Translations under genes and position numbers: made by a program
Shown: one piece after another, positions 55,380 to 64,000 of the stretch
Numbering within the stretch: position 1 is the first letter of the stretch
How the letters are laid out: each line of letters opens with the position of its first letter
Notes under the pieces: model-generated
Database searches by the model: none
Told to the model about the DNA's origin: nothing
What the model saw: the letters and a program-made list of their open reading frames with translations, nothing else
Source: Selaginella moellendorffii
Taxonomy: Eukaryota > Streptophyta > Lycopodiopsida > Selaginellales > Selaginellaceae
DNA length: 64,000 nt
Direction: 5' to 3'
Assembly (NCBI RefSeq): GCF_000143415.4
Contig: NW_003314325.1
Coordinates: forward strand, 28,149 to 92,148

Positions 55380-56640
55380 GGTGTTGAAGCGTAGAGATCG
55401 TTGCAAACGCAAATTATCTGTGCCACAAAAGCTGGTCAGGTTCTCTATACGACGCAAGCTTACGGGTCTAGACAGTCGAGAGATGGCAGTCTTCTTTCTT
55501 TGAGGTTTGGACATTTTTATCGTCGTTATCATTTCGAGACACAGCCTTCGCCTCCGCAGTAATCTGTAGAAAGGAAAAAACATTCGATCAAGGTCTAGTA
55601 ATTTGAATACGTACCAGATCAACTAAAAAATCGATTTCCCTCCATGCCGCTGAGCGCTCCATCTATTTCATACAAAATCTGTCAATTCAGTAAATCTTCC
55701 ACAGAGCAGTAATTTTACCAGACAATTCGGCTTAGAATCCCCTGTGACTGTCTCGATTTGAAGAGCATCCAAAGTTTTGGTCCGAAAAGAAGACGCTGTG
55801 CGATCATCACAGACTAGGAACTTGTGCAAGTGTCGTATTTCCAAGGCCCGGCGGGCCACATAAAGGAAGGACCTGCTTTAAAGAAGCCAAATAAGTACCT
55901 TTTGATCTCTTGCCGGTTACCTGAAGAACACTTGTTATCCTTGACGCTGTTCCGTTTGCTCTTCGCCTCATATCTTGTTATCAGCGCTTGTCTTTGAGAA
56001 CCTCTAAGTGTAGAGTGCCTTTTAACACCGTCTATGCAACTGGCTTAATGAAAACGTTACACACAATTTACCTCTCGATTGATCTGTTCATCGCTTAAAA
56101 GCTCGGGGAACGATTTCAGCGAGTATTGATCAACCCACAGCTGGTCAATCCTCTCCGTCGAGACAGCGATGGGATCTCTTTCCTTCTCAGCGAGCTCGCA
56201 AGCCTTCGAGAAAATCCATGAGAACAAACTGATCAACGGTTTTCAAAGTCGAGTTAAATTTATCAAGCGATCATACCTTTTTTTTATCAGAGAAGTTTCT
56301 ATCAACTTCTTGCTCCAACCGCGGTTCCGTCAAAAGTTTCTTCACGACAATTTTCTTCCCCGGCAATCTTCGAGAACAATGATAATTTCCTCTACGACGA
56401 CAATTGGAGTCTTTTCCGCTACAGCATCGTCGACTCCACGCACGCATCGGGAACCACAAGTTTTCTCTTCACTAGGGGAAAAGGAAAAAATCCTGGGAAA
56501 ATTTAGGCCAAACCTGGCAGATCGCGCTGCGCACCCTCGCCGCCGCCCGCATTCACATCCTCAAACCTTTCCCTGCATCCATCGGAGCACAGGATCTGAT
56601 CAAAGAACGCTTCAATTAAATTTAACAGAAAAAAGTGATG
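55380..56640 (-). pseudogene. CTF18: Decayed CTF18 (alternative clamp-loader large subunit) gene
   Basis: Minus-strand blocks in order: IDQLWVDQYSLKSFPELLSD and EQINRE (about 56,070-56,160), LPLCGPPGLGNTTLA (Walker A region, about 55,840), CDDRTASSFRTKTLDALQIE with TVTGDSKPNCL, EIDGALSGMEGNRFF (Walker B region), SRP, then IICVCNDLYA. They match the AAA+ core of CTF18, which loads PCNA for sister-chromatid cohesion. The copy is dead: the Walker A Lys is Asn, the segment between Walker A and SDDR is deleted, the Walker B exon border is damaged and meets a stop, and everything after NDLYA is missing. Confidence 0.78.
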
Positions 56641-56689
56641 TCATCCTAAACATTTTTCCCACTGGCAAGAGTTTCCTTCCGGCAATGTT

Positions 56690-58482
56690 TGTCAGCATCT
56701 TAGATGGAAGGAAAAAGAGTAAATTCTATAGATCTTATAAGGAATCACAAATAACACCATTATTCCATTCTCATGAATAATATACTTTTTCAAGTTTATT
56801 TCAAAAGAAAACCAAGATTTGCATACATAAATATGTATTATATTAAAGTTTTTACCAGCATTCAAAATGAATATTTGCACAAGACCCTACAGGAAATTAA
56901 CAGGAAATTTGCAGTTTATTTGAAGTGTTTCTCTGGAAGTTGTTGTCTCTCGTCGACAGAAAAATCTTACGGAGCAAGTGGCTTTGCGTGCAACACTTCA
57001 AAGTTAAAACGAATAACCCAAGGTTCCCTAGAGATGGAACAAAACATTTGAAAGTGAAACTTATTCTCACCATCGTACTGGTAGATTCAAAAGCATTAAA
57101 ACCGAATATCATTGGGGAGGAGGATACGTGATATGTACTGGTACGTAGGAAAGCGGGCACGTAGCTGGTGGATCTCCCGTATGCCGTATGTACGCCGACA
57201 GAAGCGAAACCTCTTTAAAGAGTGAAACGGAGATGGAAAACGGAAGAACACCAAACAAGAACTCTCCAGTTGACTCTGCGATGTTGATGCAAACCGATCC
57301 AAGCCAGAAGAGATCGATAGCTAGAGATTTGTAAACAAAAACTTAACAAAGATTTGGGACAACATGGCTTGCTGTGAATCAAAGTGACAAGGAAAACAAA
57401 ACTAATGGGAATCCCTTGCGATTCAAGCATGATCGTGATAGAAAATTTCATACTACAGTAATGAACTTTGATAAAGTTTGGATGTTTTGGATGTGTCGGG
57501 CCAACAATACCAACAGACAATGCCTCAAATCGAAGTTGTGGAGGAAAAATACCTTAGCATTTTTAGAAGGAGCCATGATCTTCAAGTTATAGATATTTCT
57601 CTTGCCTTGTTGTCTCATTACAGAGCATCATTGTACCACTCCTGCAAAAGAATAAGAAATTCTTTGTATCATCATCATCCCTGGGGTGGTTTCTCAGAGG
57701 ACGATCGCAAATCTCCCACGGCAAAGCTGCCAAATTCTCTTTTTCTTTGCGCTCTTCCCACGCCAACCTTTGCGCCATGCAAGGAATATTCGCATCTAAC
57801 GGTGTTGGCGCCAGTACTGCCAAGCGGGATTGCAAATCTAGCCGTCAGTGGCTCCCATTGGACGAGGATCCCAAATGCCCACACAAGGCATTTGCAGCCA
57901 ATCCAAAGCTCCTGGCAAATTCCAAGTGAAGGTTATCTAATCTTTTATCTAGTGTTTTTTACTTTCAGTCTCTGTGTCTCCGGTAAGAAAAAAGGAGTGT
58001 ACAGCCATTGGATAGCGATGGCTGCCGCGCGCGCACTGTCGCACTGCACAGCACTGTACACGCAAATTAGCTTAGCTCCAAATGCCAAAGCCTGGGAATT
58101 GTTTTCTCTCTTCTCGAGAGAGATTAGCGTGTGTCCTGTGGCATTTACTCGAGTGGCAGCAACCAAGAACCAAGAACAGCTAGGGGGCGAAATGGGAGAG
58201 CAACACAGGCCGCTTTCATCGCTCTCCAAGACGGCGACGATTTGGACGCAATGAATTCCAGTCGCTGGAGCAGCGCTGATGCATTCATTCGTTCCATCCA
58301 TCCATCGCTCGAAAGGATCGAAACACAGAGTGTTCCCTTCTTCTTCTTCCTCTCTTCCGTGAAGATCATCGCGTAAGTTCCCCTGTTTGTTTGCTCTAGA
58401 ACAACGATTCTTCCTTGCGGAGCCACGAATTCCACGAATTCCACGATTTCTCTACCACCCAAGAGAGGATTCGATCGGCCAG
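56690..58482 (+). repeat. Parent copy of the duplicated region upstream of the ARM/TPR gene
   Basis: This matches 32,002-33,623. No gene is recognised. A protein-like stretch at 57,747-57,929 (LCAMQGIFASNGVGAS, then DEDPKCPHKAFAANPKLL) ends at a stop after a possible donor and could be an exon. 58,260-58,482 is the likely leader of the ARM/TPR gene. Confidence 0.5.
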
Positions 58483-60844
58483 ATGACCAGGCCATCGCCC
58501 AAATCGCCGCGCTCCTCCTCTTGCTCCTATCCCGACTGCTTCCTCTGCGCTATCAAGTTCTCCCCGCCGGATATCTACGCGCGCCAGGCCTCCTTCTTCT
58601 CCGAGCTCTTCAAAGAGCTCCCATCCTCCTCGCCCTCCTCCTCCTCGGCCGACGCCATCGCCGCGAGCTCCAAGCAGCAGCTCTCCATCATCCGCGGCCT
58701 CTGGAGCACCGCCATGGCGCATCCCGACGATCCCCTGTTCGTGCAGCTGGGCGTCCTCGAATCGATGATCCATCTCATCTACAAAGGCCTCCGCGATCCA
58801 GTGTGGCTCTCCCAGGGCGAGAATGTGTTTGTCCCATACTACGCCGCCCACATCCTCGGCTCCTACACCATGAACGTTGAGCGGTACGCCGCCTATGCCG
58901 TGCGGTACCGCGCGGTACCAGCGCTGGCCGAGCTCGCCACGGGAGCGCTGACGTGGGTCGAGCAGCGCGTCGCCGTGCGGTGCCTCAGCCACCTCGCCAG
59001 CTATGACTCCACGTTCCCGGCGGTGTCCGCGGGCGGCGTACTGCGGCTGGCCATGGCCGTGGCACGTGGCGGCACTGGATTGGTGTACGAGCAGTTTGTG
59101 GGGAAGACCGTTGATCGGCAATTAGGGTATCACAAGGAACTCTTGGCGAGGGGGAGCTCAGGCGAGGGTGTGGAGCGCAAGGCGGAGGAATGGGCGAGCC
59201 AGCTCCAATGCTGGTCACTCCAGGTAGTGAATTGCTTCGCGCTGCGCGAGGAATTCTTGCTGGCGATCTGCCGGCCGGAGTTCTTGGTGGATCTTCCGGG
59301 GATGTGGGGCGGCCTCGTGAATGGGAGCTCGCCGGCGGGGCTTGGATTGCTGAGGACGATCTGCTACCACAAGCTTGGCAGAATCGCGATCGCGAGCTGC
59401 GGCTCCATTGTGGAGGCGCTGTGCAATGTGGCTAGATCTTCGGATGATTGGCAGTTTATGGCGGTGGATTGTTTGCTGTGGCTGCTTCAGGATCCAAACT
59501 CCAGATCAAAGGTATTTTTTTGTTTTTCTTTGCTTGCCTTTTAAAATTTTCTTCTATCTTGGCATTGATTGTATATTGTTTGCTTCTGTGGCTTGCCTTG
59601 GATTCATAGCTTTCTTTATGCTTTCATGCATATAGTATGGATTGAATTCGTTCGCTTATGTCGTCATTCGATTGAATTCTTCGCTTCTTTCTTCAAAAGT
59701 TGATCTTTTTGCTTTACATAGCATTGAAAGTTTATTTTTTTCTTTGTTCCAAGGAGATATACTTCCATGCATAGTATGGATTGAATTCGTTTACTTCTTT
59801 CTTTTTATCAAAAGCTGATAAAGGACTAGATTTTGCATTCTCTGGCTTTTTCTTTGTGGATGGACTCTGTTTTCTACTTTGGAAGAGCTCAGCATTTATT
59901 TGCAATGTTTTTTCCAGGTTTATAGCAAGGCAGTGGTGGCTTTGGCCGACTTGGTCGAGCTCTCAAGTCTCGGCGAGCAGAAAAAACCCGGAGAATCAAT
60001 CATGGACGTGCTCCTCTCGCATCAAAAACAGGACGAGCTCCTGGAGGCGGACGAGAACGTCCTCGCCGCCATTGAAGACGTCGCGAGGCTGAAGAAGCGA
60101 ATCAAGCTCGAGAGGCACCTGGCACGGGAGGACATCAAAATCACTCAAGCAGCAGCGCTGGTCCTCCGGCTGGAGGGAAACGCTCGCTTCTCGGCTGGCG
60201 ACGTCCGTGGCGCGACTGCAAAGTATAGCGAAGCTCTCGAAGTCTGCCCGATCAAGGCGAAGAAGGACAGGGTGGTGATTCTAAACAATCGAGCGCAGTG
60301 CTATCTTCTCATGGGCGATGCCGAGCGAGCAGTGAGCGACACCACTCGAGCGCTCAGCTTGTGTAGAGGCAAGAGGAGGAGGCACGGAATGACGAGCAGC
60401 CTGTGGAGGCGAGCGCAGGCGTACGATATGATGGGGCTGGCGAAAGAGAGCTTGCTCGACGCTCTGGTTTTCGGCTGCTCGAGCTCCTCGATCTCGTCGT
60501 GCTCGGCGTCCTCGGATGGCTGGGACGAGAGTGGAAGCCGGAGTAGCAGTGGTGGGAATCAAAGTGGTGTCAACTTCTACGTCGCAAAGCTCGTGAGGAA
60601 GCAAATGCAAAGAACTTGGCTGTTTCGCGAGGCCGCCAGGAAGAGCGAGATGGAGTTCCAGCCGCTGGAGGAAGAGGATGAAGAAGAAGAAGAAGAAGAA
60701 AGATCGAACGAGAGAGAGGAGGATGAAGAACAAAGCAGCGGCGATGAGAGTGGCGATGAATCGGAGTGGGAGACTGCGAGTGAGAGTGAGATGTACAAGA
60801 TCTCGCAGCGAAACCAGCAACAGCGCAGGCAATGGAAGCGCTAA
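58483..60844 (+). CDS. ARM-repeat / tetratricopeptide-repeat protein
   Basis: Two exons (58483-59511, 59918-60844) encode 651 residues. The N-terminal half has helical ARM-like repeats (for example VPALAELATGALTWVEQRVA, GLGLLRTICYHKLGRIAI). The second exon carries a TPR cluster: LRLEGNARFSAGDVRGATAK, VVILNNRAQCYLLMGDAERA, SSLWRRAQAYDMMGLAKESL. The C-terminus is strongly acidic (EEEDEEEEEEE) then basic. The architecture matches Arabidopsis At5g43120-type proteins; TPR domains of this shape often bind Hsp70/Hsp90 tails, but no function is established here. The 406-base intron is unusually long for this window. The 5' half has a broken duplicate at 33,624-34,393. Confidence 0.85.
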
Positions 60845-60946
60845 GTCGATCGATCGAGAGAGCAACCATAACCAAAGTAAAATGTGATATCATACTTTCT
60901 ATGTAAAGATTTTTCTAGGGCTTTGTAGCTACTATAGCGAGCGGCA

Positions 60947-62556
60947 ATGGAGCGCCCAGAGATCCATGTAAGTCGATGGAGCTTCGATTTCATCGGCAGA
61001 CGCTCTTTTCTAGTGATCCAGGGCGTGATCTCGCAGGAATGGAGCTCCGCCATGCGTATTTCTTTGGGAGCTTCCAGCAATGCGGCCGCGATGCTACAGG
61101 TATTGCGCAAGATTCTTGTGCTAGAGCTGCTTTTCTTGCGTTTTCCAGCTCTCCAGCACAGATTTTCGCGATGGAGCGCCATGGCCGTGGGCAATGGGTC
61201 CCTAATATCGGATTTCCACACAGAGGCTTCCAAGACTGGGCATGGATCGGTGGAAGTAGCTCACAGGAGGATCTTGTTTGCGGCCGGGGGCACTGGCGGC
61301 CATGTCTATCCTGCGATTAGCATCGCGCAGGCAATCCAGGAGCTCCAGCCCAGCGTGGAGATCGAATTCGTGGGGACCAAGGACAGGATGGAATGGCGGG
61401 CAGTGCCACGAGCAGGATATATCATCAGGGACATTCCAGCGACTGGATTGAAGAGGCCAGTTCTATCTCCAGAGAACTTTTGGCTGCCTTTCAAGCTCTT
61501 GGTGTCTATCATCGCTTGCTGGCGGATCCTTTCCAAGTTTAAGCCGGACGTGGTGGTAGGAACTGGCGGCTATGTGTCCGGGCCTCTGTGCTTGGCGGCG
61601 GCGCTGCGAAGAATTCCACTCGTTCTCCAGGAACAAAACTCTCAGCCGGGGCTCACGAACAAGATCTTGGGACGATTTGCGAGGGTGGTGTTTGTGGCTT
61701 TCGCTGGAGCCGCGGCTCACTTCTCTCGGGACCGGTGCTTGGTCAGTGGCAATCCCACGAGACTGGGATTCAACCGGTACGTTTCTTCGCTGGTGGCGAG
61801 GAGATTGTTCTTCCCGGAGGATGAGAGCTGTGCGACGAAGAAAGAAGTGGTGCTTGTGCTGGGTGGATCTCTCGGTGCTAAGTCCGTCAACATGGCCTTG
61901 TCCAGTTTCGTTTTGGAGAGCCTTGGAAGGAATTGTCGACGTTACATCATCTGGCAAACTGGATCGCAGTACTACAAGCAGGTTTTGGAAAGTGTCGGCT
62001 CGGGGCATTCTCGACTGGCAATCCACGGGTAAGTTTGTAGAAAGTTCTTGCCTCTCCATCTCTAATGTTTTTCTTGGTTTCAGGTTTATAGAATCCATGG
62101 AAACAGCGTATGCAGCAGCAGATCTCGTGGTGGCTCGCGCTGGCGCGATAACTTGCAGCGAGATCTTGGTTGCTGGCAAACCATCGATTCTTGTAAGTAG
62201 TCTTTCAAAATCTTTTCTGACAGTAAAAGTGCTGTTTTGCTTTCTCGCAGATTCCATCTCCAAACGTGACCGACGACCACCAAACGAAAAACGCGAGGAG
62301 CTTGGAGGAAGCGGGCGTGGCGAGAGTTTTAGCGGACAGTTCCTTGCAATCCTCGCCACGAATTCTGGCCGATGCGATCGACGAGCTTCTGGGTAAACTT
62401 CGATCAAAATCGTTTGCCAGTTCCTATTTGGATTTTCCTCCAGGTGATCGGCAACGCCTAGACAAGATGGCAATGAAAGCACTCGATCTAGCAATTCCAG
62501 ACGCCGCTGCGCGAATCGCCCAGAGAATCCTCGACATCGTCAACACGAATTCGTAG
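60947..62556 (+). CDS. MurG: MurG: UDP-GlcNAc transferase of plastid peptidoglycan synthesis
   Basis: Three exons (60947-62028, 62084-62192, 62251-62556) join to 498 residues. Bacterial MurG has about 355; the extra 105 or so residues at the N-terminus, rich in Ser, Arg and hydrophobics, are a likely plastid targeting region. The core starts RRILFAAGGTGGHVYPAISI (the GT28 glycine loop). It continues with VVVGTGGYVSGPLCLAA, LQEQNSQPGLTNKILG, the second loop VLVLGGSLGAKSVN and the donor-binding region AADLVVARAGAITCSEIL. MurG adds GlcNAc to lipid I on the membrane. In mosses and lycophytes this pathway builds a thin wall around chloroplasts and is needed for their division. Together with FtsZ1 in this window it points to that plastid system. 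A 3' fragment copy lies at 29,213-29,600. Confidence 0.92.
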
Positions 62557-62757
62557 TTCTTGGCGCGATTATTTAAAAATTTTGAAATTTGAAAGTCCAC
62601 GTCGCGTGGTCGATTCCCATCCCTTGTACAAAAGACGTAGACAAAAGATCTCTACGCTGTGCGTTTCTCACTTTGACACGCTACGTCTGGGCTACGTACA
62701 GCTCTACCATTCCTCGCGAGCTCGATCACGTTTCCCTCGAGCTCGATCGCGATTCCA

Positions 62758-63755
62758 ATGGCCGATCTCCAGCGAGTGGCGATTCTCCGCAGCACTGTTG
62801 TAGCAATCCAGCTCCCCAGGTCTGGGAGGCTAGTTTCTTCACAAAAATCAGGCCTAGGGCATCACAGGAGCTCCTTGTTCTTGGATCGAAGAACCAGCCA
62901 ATCGATCAGGGCCAGTGTGGGCGATCGCGATCGGAATGGAGAGGGTCGAGAGGAGATTCCAGACACCTGCGATGGATTTCTCAAGCGGGTATCATCGCGA
63001 GGATACGATGAGAGAAGGAAGCTAGAGCAAAATCTCGAGTCCGGGAGCTACGATGGTATAGTCCTTCTCTTTTGGTGGGATTCGTCTTTGTGGATCTAGG
63101 AGAATCTAGTCTCTGATATTTTTGTCTCTCTTATAGTCTTGGATTCCAATCCATGGCGGGACGATTCCAAGGCCGTGTATGTTCTTGCGGAGGAGGAGAA
63201 TCAGCTCATCACCATGAGAACTCGGCGTGAACGAAGGTGGGATTTCTTGCTGCCAAAGGAATTTAGTTCTCTATCGATCGATTGAGTGATTGGCAGTGAA
63301 GTGGAGGAGGAATTGAGCTTGCTCTTCCCGAAGCGAGGCAATAGATCACGCGGGAGACGTGGAATCTCGTTTCGGATGCAAGTGGAAGACATTCGCCCGG
63401 GCGTCCTGGTAAGAGATCTCTTTCATTCATTTTCATCGAAAATGTCCATGGATTGCGATCGATTCTAGCGATGATCCATCCAGGTTTTCGAGGACGAGGA
63501 CGAAGCCGCGCGCTACTGCAGCCTCCTGGACGGGAGCTGCCGAGGAATCGCGGAGATCGAAGCATCAGATGTGAGGCGATCGATCGACGAAATTGCTAGG
63601 CGCTAATGCGATCGCGAATTCTCTTGCAGGTTTTCGCGATGTGCCAGAAGAACAAGGCGCTGGCGGTGCTCTTCCGGCGAGGCGCGATTCCACCGCGGCC
63701 CGACCGCCTCCAAAGAACCCTAAACGCGCGAAACCACTCATTGGAAGATAATTAG
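62758..63755 (+). CDS. DUF3110-like plastid protein
   Basis: Five exons (62758-63055, 63137-63236, 63297-63408, 63484-63570, 63630-63755) join in frame to 240 residues. The first 50 residues (MADLQRVAILRSTVVAIQL) are typical of a chloroplast transit peptide. The folded part has KAVYVLAEEENQLITM, then GVLVFEDEDEAARYCSLLDG and ALAVLFRRGAIPPRP. The FEDEDEAARY block is the DUF3110 hallmark seen in cyanobacteria and plant plastids; the biochemical role of the family is not known to me. The gene lies head-to-tail about 200 bases after MurG. Confidence 0.75.
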
Positions 63756-63893
63756 CCTAATATAAGTATTCCAATCCTGAGCCGTCCGATTGAGGCCCGG
63801 ATATTCCTTCTTTCATCCGGGTTCGATTCCGAAAGCTTGCAAGGGTTAACTTAGGCTTGAGAGCGCCCCGGCATCGCGTGTTCTTCCCTCGCC

Positions 63894-64000
63894 ATGGATT
63901 CCGTAGATACTTTCATCGGCATCACAGGCGCTCCGCGCGCCGTGGCAATCCGGATGCTCCAGGTAGGGCTCTCTTGCGAGGAAACGATATTATCGTCTTG
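63894..64000 (+). CDS. First exon of a UBA-like domain protein, 3' truncated by window edge
   Basis: ATG at 63,894 in a good context (CCATGG). The exon MDSVDTFIGITGAPRAVAIR followed by MLQ ends at a donor at 63,963. The F-x-x-I-T-G...A.RML pattern is the start of the UBA-like domain found in plant UBX/PUX-type and related ubiquitin-binding proteins. Too little is visible to name the gene. Confidence 0.5.
   Translation, partial: MDSVDTFIGITGAPRAVAIRMLQVGLSCEETILSS

Noticed and set aside
58396-59121. 241-residue minus-strand ORF opposite the ARM/TPR gene
   Set aside because: Antisense shadow of a G+C-rich exon; no family signature, and the plus strand joins into a complete repeat protein.
60570-60893. 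Minus-strand Ser/His/Phe-rich ORFs at the ARM/TPR 3' end
   Set aside because: Created by the complement of the acidic GAAGAAGAA repeat; no independent evidence.
63805-63845. GGGTTCGATTCC resembling a tRNA T-arm
   Set aside because: The flanking five bases are not complementary, and no cloverleaf can be built upstream.

Overview
The window looks like gene-dense nuclear DNA of a small-genome land plant, most probably the lycophyte Selaginella moellendorffii. The evidence is very short introns (mostly about 45-70 bases) with strict GT-AG signals, plant-only families (LBD, PPR, plastid FtsZ1, an AHK5-type hybrid kinase), a plastid-type MurG that seed plants generally lack, and gene spacing of a few hundred bases. 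The species name is inference. A run of exactly 100 N at 46,580-46,679 marks an assembly gap.

Region 1 (1-22.5 kb) is ordinary single-copy gene space. It holds the clamp-loader subunit RFC4 (5' truncated), plastid FtsZ1, a LINE relic on both sides of a small lipid-transfer-like gene, a decayed thioredoxin-fold gene, a plant gene whose frame is broken, a 74-residue orphan, a type II (K+-independent) H+-pyrophosphatase divergent from a VDAC porin, a membrane-anchored kelch protein, an LBD factor and an intact 13-exon AHK5-type hybrid histidine kinase.

Region 2 (about 22.0-59.4 kb) has the topology of one large tandem duplication, later eroded and rearranged. Sequence from inside the kinase gene at 22,009 reappears at 34,397. 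There it abuts a truncated copy of an ARM/TPR gene whose intact version runs through the matching point at 59,371. The first copy has lost most of the PPR and exonuclease genes and carries broken fragments: a PPR 3' end, a GH3 glucosidase, eL24, a MurG 3' end, PAN-like exons and the truncated ARM/TPR gene. The second copy keeps an intact PPR gene, an organellar-type 5'-3' exonuclease, an RNase H-like gene and a second PPR gene. It also holds a roughly 9 kb A+T-rich island with gypsy relics, decayed repeat copies and a probable 5S-bearing miniature LTR element, and a decayed CTF18 gene. An A+T-rich ORF with two retropepsin-like halves occurs three times in this region, only once intact.

Region 3 (58.4-64 kb) returns to normal gene space: the intact ARM/TPR gene, MurG with a long N-terminal extension, a DUF3110-like plastid protein and the first exon of a UBA-like protein.

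Functionally, FtsZ1 and MurG belong to plastid division and the plastid peptidoglycan layer. RFC4, the exonuclease and the CTF18 relic belong to DNA replication and repair. VDAC and the H+-pyrophosphatase are membrane transport genes that share a 674-base divergent promoter region.
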